This document shows, piece after piece, positions 50,674-59,799 of a stretch of 64,000 nucleotides of DNA; position 1 is the first letter of the stretch, and each line of letters opens with the position of its first letter. The notes under the pieces are model-generated. The model had not been told where the DNA came from and did not search any database. It saw only the letters and a program-made list of their open reading frames with translations. A program made the translations under genes and the position numbers. This DNA comes from Clostridium sp. (GTDB taxonomy: Bacteria > Bacillota > Clostridia > TANB77 > CAG-508): contig JAHAKD010000001.1 of the NCBI GenBank assembly GCA_018371855.1, positions 62,001 through 126,000 of the forward strand, given 5' to 3'.

Positions 50674-51072
50674 ATGGAAGAAAATAATGAAAATGTAAAT
50701 TTAGTAGAAAATATTTTAAATGAGGAAGAAGATAACATAAATATATCAGAAGAAGTTATAACAACAATAGCAGGAATTGCTGTTTCGGAGATTTCTGGAG
50801 TTGCTGAAATGGCTGGTGGGATTGCTGGTGGAATAACAGAAGTATTAAGTGGAAAGAAAAACTTAAGTAAAGGTATTAAAGCTGAAACTGACGGAAATAA
50901 TGTAAAGATAGACGTAAATATAATCGTAAATTATGGAGTACGTATACCAGATGTAGCTTTTGACATTCAAAACAAAGTAAAACAATCTGTAGAAGCAATG
51001 ACAGGATTAAAAGTAAATGAAGTAAATGTACATGTTCAAGGTGTAAATATAGAAAAAACAGAAGAAAACTAA
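50674..51072 (+). CDS. Asp23/Gls24 family envelope stress protein
   Basis: A 132-residue Asp23-family protein that lines the membrane via AmaP, encoded next. It shows ISEEVITTIAGIAVSEISG, AGGIAGGITEVLSG, KIDVNIIVNYGVRIPDV and VNEVNVHVQGVNIE. The start is ATG 50674 behind AGGAGGG; a longer frame to 50584 runs through the fmt terminator and is unlikely. Confidence 0.92.
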   Translation: MEENNENVNLVENILNEEEDNINISEEVITTIAGIAVSEISGVAEMAGGIAGGITEVLSGKKNLSKGIKAETDGNNVKIDVNIIVNYGVRIPDVAFDIQNKVKQSVEAMTGLKVNEVNVHVQGVNIEKTEEN

Positions 51073-51082
51073 GGAGGAAAAT

Positions 51083-51637
51083 ATGAAATTTTTAGATAGA
51101 TTTATATTAGTTATATTTTCAATAATAATGTTTGTATTGTCAGTAATTACAGCGAGTATAATATTTGGCTGGATAGAATTAGGCAATTTAACCCCATATT
51201 TAGAAACAGGTTTATCAACAGAACCAGTTTCTAATATAATATTAGGTGTTTCAATCGTGTTTATACTACTAGCATTAAAAGCTATTTTCTTTGGTGGCAA
51301 AGATGAAAGAGCTACTAAAGATGGTATTTTAATGGAAAATGATAATGGAAGATTATTAATTTCTAAAGATACTTTAGAAAATTTAGTTGTAAACATAGTT
51401 AAAGGTTTTGATGGGACAGAAAATGTTGTAGCAAAAGTTGGATTAGATAAAGAGAATAACTTAAGAGTATACGTTACATTATATGTACATCCAAATATTA
51501 TAATAAAAGATTTAACTACAAGTATTCAAAATAGAGTTAAAGAAGCTATAAAGAAAACTTCAGATTTAGAAACTAAAGCAGTAAATGTAAGAATTAGAAA
51601 TATTACTCCAACAGTAGAAAACAAAATAGAAGGTTAG
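51083..51637 (+). CDS. amaP: Alkaline shock membrane anchor AmaP
   Basis: A 184-residue protein with two membrane helices (about 8-29 and 50-71) and a cytosolic Asp23-like domain (RLLISKDTLENLVVNIVKG, VYVTLYVHPNIIIKDLTTSIQ). AmaP fixes Asp23 at the membrane. It is 10 bases after the asp23 gene, with GGAGG upstream. Confidence 0.9.
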   Translation: MKFLDRFILVIFSIIMFVLSVITASIIFGWIELGNLTPYLETGLSTEPVSNIILGVSIVFILLALKAIFFGGKDERATKDGILMENDNGRLLISKDTLENLVVNIVKGFDGTENVVAKVGLDKENNLRVYVTLYVHPNIIIKDLTTSIQNRVKEAIKKTSDLETKAVNVRIRNITPTVENKIEG

Positions 51638-51651
51638 AAAGGGAGATAAAT

Positions 51652-51855
51652 ATGAATGGTTTTAAAGATTTTGTTTCTGAATATAGTGGAGCTATAATTG
51701 GAGCTATAATTGCAATATTAATTTTGCTAACAGGATTATATAAATTAATTATTGGAATTATTTTAATATGTATGGGAATTTTTATAGGTAACTATATTCA
51801 AAGAAATAAATATGCAGTAAAAGAAAAATTAAAAAATTTTATAGACAAAATGTAA
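51652..51855 (+). CDS. DUF2273 small membrane protein
   Basis: A 67-residue DUF2273 member with two short helices (AIIGAIIAILILLTGLY and IIGIILICMGIFIG) and a basic tail. It regularly accompanies Asp23 and AmaP. It probably stabilises or anchors the envelope-stress complex. Confidence 0.85.
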   Translation: MNGFKDFVSEYSGAIIGAIIAILILLTGLYKLIIGIILICMGIFIGNYIQRNKYAVKEKLKNFIDKM

Positions 51856-51867
51856 GAGGGGAATTAA

Positions 51868-52275
51868 ATGGAAAAATCAGCAAAAAGAGAATTAACATTT
51901 ATAATATTATATAGTGGTCAAATAAATAAAGAAATGAATAAAGAAGAATTAGAAATTTTTTTAGAAGAAAATAATCTAAAAGAAAGAGATAGAGAAGATA
52001 TACAAAATGCTATAAATGCAATAAATAATAATATAGGAGACATTACAGAAAAAATTTCAAAGAATCTTAAAGATAATTGGACAATAGATAGAATATCTAA
52101 GATTGATAAAGCTTTATTAATATTAGCAATTTATGAAATTCAGTATAAAGAAATTCCTTTTAAAGTAGTAATAAATGAAGTTGTAGAACTTGCTAAAAAA
52201 TATGGTGAAGATACATCTGCATCATTTATTAATGGGGTACTTGCAAATGTAGTTAAGGAGTTAAATATAGAATAA
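51868..52275 (+). CDS. nusB: Transcription antitermination factor NusB
   Basis: A 135-residue all-helical protein that with NusE binds boxA of rRNA transcripts to prevent early termination. Landmarks are KSAKRELTFIILY at the start, WTIDRISKIDKALLILAIYEI, and PFKVVINEVVELAKKYGEDTSASFINGVL near the end. Its stop codon overlaps the xseA start by one base. Confidence 0.95.
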   Translation: MEKSAKRELTFIILYSGQINKEMNKEELEIFLEENNLKERDREDIQNAINAINNNIGDITEKISKNLKDNWTIDRISKIDKALLILAIYEIQYKEIPFKVVINEVVELAKKYGEDTSASFINGVLANVVKELNIE

Positions 52276-53462
52276 TGGAATACAAAGCAATATCTGTAAC
52301 AGAATTAAATAGTTATATAAAAAATAAAATAGCGGATGATGAATACTTAAATAATATATTAATTAAAGGAGAAATCTCAAATTTTAAGCATCATTACACT
52401 GGTCATATGTATTTTACATTAAAAGATGACAACGCTTTAATTAAATGTATTATGTTTAAATCATATACAGCTAATCTAAAATTTGTACCGAAAGATGGAA
52501 TGAGTGTGTTAGCTTTTGGTACAGTTTCAGTTTTTGAAAGAGATGGCGTGTATCAATTATATTGTAAAGCTATGCAAGAAGATGGAATGGGAAGTCTTTA
52601 TGCTGCCTACGAAGAGTTAAAAGCTAAATTAGAAAAAGAAGGATTATTTAGGCAAGAACATAAAAAACAATTACCGGTTATGCCAAAAGTTATAGGTGTA
52701 TTAACTTCTAATACAGGTTCAGTAATTAAAGATATTATAAATGTTTCTACAAGAAGAAATCCAAATGTATATATAAGACTATATCCAGTTCCTGTTCAAG
52801 GAGAAGGTGCGGGAGAAAAGATTGCAGAAGCTATTAAAATAATGAATAAAAATAAATTAGCTGATGTCTTGATATTGGCAAGAGGAGGTGGATCGTTAGA
52901 GGATTTATGGCCTTTTAACGAAGAAGTCGTAGCAAAAGCTATTTACGAGTCAGAACTTCCAATTGTTTCTGCAGTAGGACATGAGACGGACTTTTCTATT
53001 TCAGATTTTGTCGCAGATTTGCGTGCTCCAACGCCTTCAGCTGCAGCAGAAATAGTGGTGCCTAATATAGCAGACATAAAGCAAAATTTAAGTACATATA
53101 ATATTAGATTAAAAAATGCATTAAAGAAAAAAGTAGAATTAATGCAGATGAGATATGAAAAATGTATGAGAAGTAGAGTTTATACTGATCCATTAAAAAT
53201 TGTAAATGACAACTATTTAAAATTAGATATATTTGTAAAATCTATAACAAATAGTGTAACAAATAAACTGCAAGTAAGTAAAACACAAGCTATAAAGAAT
53301 TTTTCTAAATTAGATGCATTAAGCCCTTTAAAAACATTAAGTAGAGGGTATTCAATAGTAGAAAAAAATGAAAGTATTATAAAAAGTGTAGAAGATTTAC
53401 AAAAGGATGATATAGTAAATATTCGTTTGCAAGATGGCGAAAAACAAGCTAAAGTTCTTTAA
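52275..53462 (+). CDS. xseA: Exodeoxyribonuclease VII large subunit
   Basis: A 395-residue subunit of the ssDNA exonuclease complex. It has an N-terminal OB domain (ISVTELNSYIKNKIADDEYLNN; GHMYFTLKD), then the catalytic part KVIGVLTSNTGSVIKDII, ILARGGGSLEDLWPFNEE, VSAVGHETDFSISDFVADLRAPTPSAAAE and a long C-terminal coiled coil. It is complete, and slightly shorter than the E. coli protein (456). It lies between nusB and xseB. Confidence 0.95.
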   Translation: MEYKAISVTELNSYIKNKIADDEYLNNILIKGEISNFKHHYTGHMYFTLKDDNALIKCIMFKSYTANLKFVPKDGMSVLAFGTVSVFERDGVYQLYCKAMQEDGMGSLYAAYEELKAKLEKEGLFRQEHKKQLPVMPKVIGVLTSNTGSVIKDIINVSTRRNPNVYIRLYPVPVQGEGAGEKIAEAIKIMNKNKLADVLILARGGGSLEDLWPFNEEVVAKAIYESELPIVSAVGHETDFSISDFVADLRAPTPSAAAEIVVPNIADIKQNLSTYNIRLKNALKKKVELMQMRYEKCMRSRVYTDPLKIVNDNYLKLDIFVKSITNSVTNKLQVSKTQAIKNFSKLDALSPLKTLSRGYSIVEKNESIIKSVEDLQKDDIVNIRLQDGEKQAKVL

Positions 53463-53476
53463 GATATGGGGGAAAT

Positions 53477-53704
53477 ATGGAAGAAATTAATTTTGAAGAA
53501 GCAATGAAAAAATTAGAGCAAATTACAGCCGAATTAGAAAAAGGAGATTTATCATTAGATGAATCTGTCAAAAAATTTGAAGAAGGCATAAAGCTTTCAA
53601 AGGAATGTAACAAAATATTAGAGGATTCTGAGAAGAGAATTAATATTTTAATAAATAATGATGGAAATATAACAGAAGAGAATTTTTTACCAAAGGAAGG
53701 ATAG
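53477..53704 (+). CDS. xseB: Exodeoxyribonuclease VII small subunit
   Basis: A 75-residue two-helix subunit that binds the coiled coil of XseA. NFEEAMKKLEQITAELEKGD and LSLDESVKKFEEGIKL are the family signature. It is 14 bases downstream of xseA with GGGG before the ATG. Confidence 0.93.
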   Translation: MEEINFEEAMKKLEQITAELEKGDLSLDESVKKFEEGIKLSKECNKILEDSEKRINILINNDGNITEENFLPKEG

Positions 53705-53717
53705 GAGATAAAGGGCG

Positions 53718-54158
53718 ATGAATTTTTTTACAGAATTTATAACAAATAAATTTATTTATGTACCGTTATTAACATGGTTTGGAATACAATTATTTAAAGT
53801 TATTTGGGACCTAGTAACAACAAAGAAATTTAACTTTAAAAGAATATTAGGAGCAGGAGGAATGCCAAGTTCACATTCAGCAGTAGTTGTGTCCTTGGCA
53901 ACACTAATAGGAAGGGAATGTGGAGTTAATAGTCCTACATTTGCTCTTTCAGTAATATTTGCCTTTGTTGTTATGTATGATGCTGCAGGAGTAAGAAGAG
54001 CAGCAGGCAAACAAGCAAAATTACTAAATAAAATAGTAGAGACACCAGGTTTGTCTGGAGTACAAGTTTCAGAAAAATTAGTGGAAGTTCTAGGACATAC
54101 ACCACTTCAAGTAATAGTAGGAGCTATAATTGGTATAATTGTTGGATGTATTTTCTAG
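53718..54158 (+). CDS. Divergent PAP2-family membrane protein (YuiD-like)
   Basis: A 146-residue membrane protein of the divergent PAP2 group. It has three or four helices and the motifs AGGMPSSHSAVVVSLATLIG and YDAAGVRRAAGKQAKLLNKI. The histidine and serines of the phosphatase-like site are present, so lipid-phosphate hydrolysis is plausible though unproven in this branch. It overlaps neither neighbour. Confidence 0.88.
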   Translation: MNFFTEFITNKFIYVPLLTWFGIQLFKVIWDLVTTKKFNFKRILGAGGMPSSHSAVVVSLATLIGRECGVNSPTFALSVIFAFVVMYDAAGVRRAAGKQAKLLNKIVETPGLSGVQVSEKLVEVLGHTPLQVIVGAIIGIIVGCIF

Positions 54159-54183
54159 AAAATTAAGATTAGGAGATAGTATT

Positions 54184-55830
54184 ATGCAAGATATCGAGAT
54201 TGCAAGAAATGCAAAATTAAAAAATATAAATGAAATTGCTCGAAATTTAGGAATAACTGAAGATTATTTAGAGCAATATGGTAAATATAAGGCAAAAATA
54301 TCTTTAGACTTTTATAATAAAATAAAAGATAATAAAGACGGAAAACTTATATTGGTTACTGCAATAAATCCTACACCACTAGGTGAAGGTAAAACAACTA
54401 CCTCTATAGGATTAGCAGATGCTTTTTATAAGATAAATAAAAAAGCAGTATTAGCATTACGTGAGCCTTCTTTAGGTCCAGTGTTTGGAATTAAAGGAGG
54501 AGCTACAGGTGGGGGATATTCACAAGTAGCACCTATGGAAGATATAAATTTGCATTTTACAGGAGATATTCATGCAATAACAACAGCCAACAATCTTTTA
54601 AGTGCAATTATAGACAATCACATTTGGCAAGGAAATGAACTAGAAATAGAAAAAGTAACGTGGAAAAGATGTTTAGATTTAAATGATAGAGCATTAAGAA
54701 AAGTGGAAGTATCTCTTTCTGGCGAAAAAAATATGAAGCCAAGAGAAGATGGTTTTGATATAACAGTTGCTTCCGAAATAATGGCAATTTTATGTTTATC
54801 TAAAGATATGAAAGATTTAAAAAGAAGATTAGGAAACATAGTTATTGGCTACAATAAACAAAATAAACCTGTAACATGTAGAGATTTAAAAGCTGATGGA
54901 AGTTTAGCAGTAATTCTTAAAGACGCAATAAAACCTAATCTAGTTCAAACATTAGAAAATAATCCAGTATTAATTCATGGAGGACCATTTGCTAATATTG
55001 CACATGGCTGTAATAGTATAATTGCAACAAATATGGCATTAAAAATGGGAGATTATGTAGTTACAGAAGCTGGATTTGGGGCAGATTTAGGAGCAGAAAA
55101 ATTCTTAGATATAAAATGTAGATTACTAGAAAAAACACCTGATGCAGTTGTAATAGTTGCAACTTTAAGAGCATTAAAATATCATGGTGGAGTAAGTAAA
55201 GAAGATTGCTCACAAGAAAATATAGAGGCACTAAGAATAGGAATTCATAATTTATTAAGACATATTGACAATATAAAAAAATATGGAATAACACCAATTG
55301 TTGCAATAAATAAATTTACTACAGATACTGATAAAGAAATAGAAATATTAAAAGAAGAATTAAATGGAGTTGTAGAAGTAAGCTTATTAGAAAACTGGGC
55401 AAAAGGTGGAGAAGGAGCTATTGATTTAGCACAAAAGCTTACAAAAATATGTGAAACAAAGAATGAGTTTAAAAATATATATGATATTAATGATACTGTT
55501 GAAACAAAAATAAAAGCTGTAGCACAAAAGATTTATGGTGCAACTGATGTAGAATATTCGGATATTGCAAAAGAACAGCTAAAAGAATTAAAAGATTCAA
55601 AATTTCCAGTGTGCATTGCAAAAACGCAATATTCTTTCTCAGATGATCCAAAAGATTTATTAGGAGATAAACAATTTAATCTTCATGTAACAGAATTAAA
55701 ATTAAAAGAAGGTGCAGAATTTATTGTTGTTTTAACAGGAAAGATAATGACAATGCCAGGACTTCCTAAAAAACCTGCAGCAGAGAATATAAATATTGAT
55801 GAAAATGGAGTAATAGAAGGAATATTTTAA
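54184..55830 (+). CDS. fhs: Formate-tetrahydrofolate ligase
   Basis: ATP-dependent formation of 10-formyl-THF from formate, feeding purine synthesis and fMet. The 548 residues have the P-loop TPLGEGKTTTSIGLADAF, EPSLGPVFGIKGGATGGGYSQ, DINLHFTGDIHAIT and VVTEAGFGADLGAEKFLDIKC. ATG 54184 follows TTAGGAGA; a frame extended to 54139 runs into the previous gene and lacks a site. In this genome it may supply formyl groups to Fmt. Confidence 0.95.
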   Translation: MQDIEIARNAKLKNINEIARNLGITEDYLEQYGKYKAKISLDFYNKIKDNKDGKLILVTAINPTPLGEGKTTTSIGLADAFYKINKKAVLALREPSLGPVFGIKGGATGGGYSQVAPMEDINLHFTGDIHAITTANNLLSAIIDNHIWQGNELEIEKVTWKRCLDLNDRALRKVEVSLSGEKNMKPREDGFDITVASEIMAILCLSKDMKDLKRRLGNIVIGYNKQNKPVTCRDLKADGSLAVILKDAIKPNLVQTLENNPVLIHGGPFANIAHGCNSIIATNMALKMGDYVVTEAGFGADLGAEKFLDIKCRLLEKTPDAVVIVATLRALKYHGGVSKEDCSQENIEALRIGIHNLLRHIDNIKKYGITPIVAINKFTTDTDKEIEILKEELNGVVEVSLLENWAKGGEGAIDLAQKLTKICETKNEFKNIYDINDTVETKIKAVAQKIYGATDVEYSDIAKEQLKELKDSKFPVCIAKTQYSFSDDPKDLLGDKQFNLHVTELKLKEGAEFIVVLTGKIMTMPGLPKKPAAENINIDENGVIEGIF

Positions 55831-55840
55831 TATATTGTAT

Positions 55841-55898
55841 AAAAACACCATATATGGATAAAATAATTTTAAATTGTTTTATAAGTGTGGTGTTTTTT
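55841..55898 (+). terminator. Intrinsic terminator after fhs, abutting the sleB start
   Basis: AAAAACACC and GGTGTTTTTT form the outer stem, with an inner ATAAAATAATTT/AAATTGTTTTAT pairing. The ATG of the next gene follows the T-run directly. Confidence 0.75.
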
Positions 55899-56603
55899 AT
55901 GTTTAAAAAGATAAAAAATAAATCGTTAAAAATTTTGGCAATTTTGTCAGTAATTATATTACTAGCAACTACATTTCTTATTATATTATCTAAAATTCCC
56001 GAAGAAAGCGAAGTAGAAGCACTTTCTAAATATGGATCTAGAGGCAGTGAGGTTACACAAATACAAACCAAATTAAAAAGATGGGGATATTATAATGGAA
56101 ATATAGATGGAATATATGGTAGTCAAACTGTAGAAGCAGTTAAATATTTTCAAAGAAAGAACAATTTAGCTGTAGATGGAATTGCTGGTAAAAATACATT
56201 AGAAGCAATGGGGATTTTTAATTCATCATCATCTAGTTCATCAAGTTCAAATTCATCAAACTTAAACTTATTAGCAAGAGTTATATATGGCGAAGCTAGA
56301 GGGGAACCATATACTGGGCAAGTAGCTGTTGGTGCAGTTGTATTAAACAGAGTAAGAAGCAGTTCATTTCCTAATACTATTTCTGGAGTAGTATACCAAA
56401 GTGGTGCTTTTGATGCTGTTCGTGATGGTCAAATAAACTTAACACCGAATTCAACAGCAAAAAAAGCTGCTCAAGATGCTTTAAATGGGTGGGATCCTTC
56501 ATATGGAGCAATATATTATTTTAATCCAGCAACAGCAACAAACAAATGGATATGGTCAAGACCAATGACAGTAACAATAGGAAATCATAGATTTTGTAAA
56601 TAG
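55899..56603 (+). CDS. sleB: SleB-like cell wall hydrolase with peptidoglycan-binding domain
   Basis: A 234-residue protein with an N-terminal membrane/signal segment (about 10-31), a PG_binding_1 domain (SRGSEVTQIQTKLKRWGYY to GKNTLEAMG), a poly-serine linker near 108-122 and a hydrolase_2 (SleB) domain with ARVIYGEARGEPYTGQVAV (catalytic Glu), WDPSYGAIYYFNP and TVTIGNHRFC. It degrades spore cortex in spore formers, or wall peptidoglycan. The start at 55899 lies against the fhs terminator with no clear ribosome-binding site; 55854 is an alternative. Confidence 0.88.
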   Translation: MFKKIKNKSLKILAILSVIILLATTFLIILSKIPEESEVEALSKYGSRGSEVTQIQTKLKRWGYYNGNIDGIYGSQTVEAVKYFQRKNNLAVDGIAGKNTLEAMGIFNSSSSSSSSSNSSNLNLLARVIYGEARGEPYTGQVAVGAVVLNRVRSSSFPNTISGVVYQSGAFDAVRDGQINLTPNSTAKKAAQDALNGWDPSYGAIYYFNPATATNKWIWSRPMTVTIGNHRFCK

Positions 56604-56662
56604 GGGTTTAGGGACGTTCTTGTTTTTCCCTTCTCGGGATTATAGGAACGTCTCCAAATCCC
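56604..56662. repeat. REP-like palindromic repeat, copy 4 (full)
   Basis: GGGTTTAGGGACGTTC (56604-56619) faces GGAACGTCTCCAAATCCC (56645-56662) around a T- and C-rich loop. This is the most complete example of the repeat also seen at 17694 and 42350. Confidence 0.75.
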
Positions 56663-56756
56663 TAATTTATTATGTAGAAAATTGAAAGCTTAATTTTCTT
56701 GACAAACAATGGACATATTGATAAGATATGGAAAGAAAAATAGGAGGGATAAATTA

Positions 56757-57266
56757 ATGATATTATATCCTGATTTTTATTGTAAAAATATAAAAGATGT
56801 AGGAATAGAAAAATTAAGAGAAAATAATATAAAAGGAATACTTTTAGATGTAGATAATACATTAATAGATTTAGATCATAATTTATTAGAAGGTGCAGAA
56901 GAATGGTGCAATAATTTAAAGGAGCAAAATATAAAATTCTGCATTTTATCTAACTCAAATAAAAAAGAAAAGGTAAAAAAAGTAGCTAAAACCTTAGATA
57001 TTCCATATATATTTTTTGGAACAAAACCGCTAAAAAGAGGATTTAAAAAAGCAAGTAAAGAATTAAATTTACCTTATAATGAGTTAGCAATAATAGGAGA
57101 TCAAATTTTTACAGATATTATAGGTGGTAATAGATGTAAAATGTATACAATATTAGTTGAGCCAATTAGTACAAGGGAAATGTATATTACTGCTCTAAAA
57201 AGAGGATTCGAAAATAAAATAATCAAACAATATATGAAAAAGCACAAAAACAAGAAAGAAGGATAA
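56757..57266 (+). CDS. YqeG-family HAD IIIA phosphatase
   Basis: A 169-residue haloacid dehalogenase-type phosphatase: GILLDVDNTLIDLD with the two catalytic aspartates, FCILSNSNKKEKV, GTKPLKRGFKKASKEL and AIIGDQIFTDIIGGNRCKMYTILVEP. Substrates of YqeG are unsettled, though phosphatidylglycerol-phosphate is proposed for relatives. ATG 56757 follows AGGAGGG. Confidence 0.9.
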   Translation: MILYPDFYCKNIKDVGIEKLRENNIKGILLDVDNTLIDLDHNLLEGAEEWCNNLKEQNIKFCILSNSNKKEKVKKVAKTLDIPYIFFGTKPLKRGFKKASKELNLPYNELAIIGDQIFTDIIGGNRCKMYTILVEPISTREMYITALKRGFENKIIKQYMKKHKNKKEG

Positions 57267-57269
57267 AAG

Positions 57270-58022
57270 ATGTTTTTTAATGATGTACATATAATGGTAT
57301 ATGTAGCATTTGGAATTTTAGGTCTGATTGTTGGGAACATATTACCACATATAAATAAAAGATTAATAGAACATAAAAGAATATTTGATAAGTCGTTTTT
57401 TACAGAATACCCAAAGAATTTTGAGCCACATTATATACATATGATATTAATAGCAGTAATTTATGTATTATTACTATATAAGTTTGGATTACAACCAGAA
57501 TTTATACAAAATTTAGATTTAATAAAATATATGATATTAACACCAATGTTATTTTCGGTTGCTGTTATAGATTTTAAAGAGAATATAATACCAAATAGGT
57601 TATTACTAACAATGGCAGAAATAGGGTTATTGCTAACATTTATTTATGGAATATCAGATATTAATTTGGCGATGGATATGTTATTAGGAATGCTAGTAGG
57701 AACTGTAATTTTTGGTATATTAACATTACTAGGACGACTAGTTTCTGGAAAAGATGCCATGGGAATGGGCGATGTAAAATTAATGGCTGCATTAGGTCTT
57801 TTCTTTGGCTCTTCTAATATTTTAGCAATATCAATAATATCATTTTTATTAGGAGCAATAATTAGTATAATACTAATAGTAAGTAAGAAAAGAAAGATTG
57901 ATGATTACATACCTTTTGGACCTTTTATAGTAATTGCAGCATATATATCAATATTTGTACCTTTTAGTGCAATCTTATTTGTATTACTTAAAGTTTTTAC
58001 ATTAGGACTATATAAAGTATAG
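57270..58022 (+). CDS. A24-family prepilin peptidase lacking the methylase domain
   Basis: A 250-residue membrane protein with about seven helices. The catalytic aspartates appear in AVIDFKENIIPNRLLL and GKDAMGMGDVKLMAALGL (GxGDxK type). Full-length PilD-type enzymes have an N-terminal cytosolic methyltransferase domain with zinc-binding cysteines; that is absent here. It may process a short leader such as in competence or pseudopilin proteins, or act alone. No pilin gene is in this window. Confidence 0.85.
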   Translation: MFFNDVHIMVYVAFGILGLIVGNILPHINKRLIEHKRIFDKSFFTEYPKNFEPHYIHMILIAVIYVLLLYKFGLQPEFIQNLDLIKYMILTPMLFSVAVIDFKENIIPNRLLLTMAEIGLLLTFIYGISDINLAMDMLLGMLVGTVIFGILTLLGRLVSGKDAMGMGDVKLMAALGLFFGSSNILAISIISFLLGAIISIILIVSKKRKIDDYIPFGPFIVIAAYISIFVPFSAILFVLLKVFTLGLYKV

Positions 58023-58046
58023 TAGTTTTATTGGGGGTTGATACTA

Positions 58047-59111
58047 ATGAATGAAAAAATTAAATGGTTAAGAGAAAAATTAAGCACACTAGATTTAGAT
58101 GGGATGATTGTATCTAATCCTGTAAATATTAAGTACTTAACAGGAATTGATGCAGAAGGAGTTTTACTAATTACAAGAAAAGAAAATATTTATATAACAG
58201 ATGCAAGATACACAGAACATATTAATAGTATACTTACCATTGATGACGAGATTAGTTTATATGATTATAAAGATATTGACCCTATAGATTATGAAAACTT
58301 ATTTTTGTTTTGTAGCAATGTAGGATTTGAAGAAAATTATGTAACATATGCAAAATATAAAGAATATAAGCAAGTATATAAGATAAATAATTTGGTTGAA
58401 ACAGATAATTTTATAGAAACACAAAGAATGATTAAAGCTCCAGATGAAATTAATAATATTCAAAAAGCATGTAAGATTACAGATGCATGTTTTAACCACA
58501 TTTGTAATTTTATAAAAGTGGGAATGACAGAAAAAGAAATTGCATTCGAAATAGAACATTATTTTAGAACACATGGGGCTGATGGTATAGCCTTTGATAC
58601 AATTGTAGCATCTGGAAGTAATTCGTCAATGCCACATGCAATTCCAACAGATAGGAAAATAGAAGCTGGTGATCCAATTACTATAGATTTTGGATGCAAA
58701 TATAAAGGATATTGTTCAGATATGACTAGGACAATCTTTGTAGAATATGTACCAGAAGGAATAAAACCAATATATAATTTAGTTTTAAAGAATCAACAAT
58801 TAACATTAGATGCTATACAGGAAAATGCAAATGCTAGAATATTAACAATGATGGTAGAAAGTGATTTTAAAGTAAATGGATATATGTTAGAACATAGTTT
58901 AGGACATGGTGTTGGTTTGGATATTCACGAAAAACCATTTATAGGTAAAAAAGACTTTTTGCTTAAAGAAAATATGATTGTAACAGATGAACCAGGAATT
59001 TATTTACCAGGTAAGTTTGGTGTAAGAATAGAAGATACAGTGCTAGTTACAAAAAATGGTTGTATAAGATTAACAGAATCTGATAAAAATTATATTATAG
59101 TAAATAATTAA
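58047..59111 (+). CDS. M24B-family aminopeptidase P/Xaa-Pro peptidase
   Basis: A 354-residue pita-bread metallopeptidase removing residues before proline. It has an N-terminal creatinase-like domain (MIVSNPVNIKYLTGID) and the catalytic half, with metal ligands in TIDFGCKYKGYCSDMTRTIF, SLGHGVGLDIHEKP, TDEPGIYLPGKFGVRIEDTV. ATG 58047 follows GGGGG by about nine bases; the TTG at 58038 is too close to it. It precedes efp, as is common in Firmicutes. Confidence 0.92.
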   Translation: MNEKIKWLREKLSTLDLDGMIVSNPVNIKYLTGIDAEGVLLITRKENIYITDARYTEHINSILTIDDEISLYDYKDIDPIDYENLFLFCSNVGFEENYVTYAKYKEYKQVYKINNLVETDNFIETQRMIKAPDEINNIQKACKITDACFNHICNFIKVGMTEKEIAFEIEHYFRTHGADGIAFDTIVASGSNSSMPHAIPTDRKIEAGDPITIDFGCKYKGYCSDMTRTIFVEYVPEGIKPIYNLVLKNQQLTLDAIQENANARILTMMVESDFKVNGYMLEHSLGHGVGLDIHEKPFIGKKDFLLKENMIVTDEPGIYLPGKFGVRIEDTVLVTKNGCIRLTESDKNYIIVNN

Positions 59112-59215
59112 AATTAGTACTAAAAATGCTATATACTTGATTTTTATGTATATATGTAGTAAAATAAACAAAGTGCAAAAAAGAGAAATAAAGAAAATAT
59201 TAGGAGGTAATAATT

Positions 59216-59782
59216 ATGGCAGAAGTTTATTCAGCAGGAGATTTTAGAAATGGAACAACATTTGAAATGGATGGAAATGTATTTAAGGTTGTAGAATTCC
59301 AACACGTTAAACCAGGAAAGGGATCAGCTTTCGTAAGAACAAAATTAAAAAATGTTATTACAGGAGCAGTTATAGAAAAAACATTTAACCCATCAGAAAA
59401 ATATCCAGGAGCAGAGATAGAAAAAAGAGATATGCAATATCTATATCAAGATGGTGATTTATATTATTTTATGGATAACAATACATATGAGCAAATACCA
59501 TTAAATGAAGAACAAATTGGTGACGCTTTAAAATATATGAAAGAAAATATGGATATGAAAATTTTATCATATAAAGGTAAAGTATTTGCTGTTGAACCAC
59601 CAATGTTCGTAGAATTAGAAGTTACATATACAGAACCAGGTTTTAGTGGAAATACAACTACAACATCTGGTAAACCAGCTAAACTAGAAAATGGATTAGA
59701 AATAAGTGTACCATTATTCGTAGAAATAGGAGATAAAATAAGAATAGATACTAGAACTGGTGAATATATGGAAAGAGTCTAA
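59216..59782 (+). CDS. efp: Elongation factor P
   Basis: Rescues ribosomes stalled at polyproline. The 188 residues contain three beta-barrels: FRNGTTFEMDGNVFKVVEFQ, HVKPGKGSAFVRTKLKN with the modifiable loop lysine, and SVPLFVEIGDKIRIDTRTGEYMERV at the end. AGGAGG is seven or eight bases before the ATG. It lies beside the Xaa-Pro peptidase gene. Confidence 0.96.
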   Translation: MAEVYSAGDFRNGTTFEMDGNVFKVVEFQHVKPGKGSAFVRTKLKNVITGAVIEKTFNPSEKYPGAEIEKRDMQYLYQDGDLYYFMDNNTYEQIPLNEEQIGDALKYMKENMDMKILSYKGKVFAVEPPMFVELEVTYTEPGFSGNTTTTSGKPAKLENGLEISVPLFVEIGDKIRIDTRTGEYMERV

Positions 59783-59799
59783 AAGAAAGAGGATTTGTT

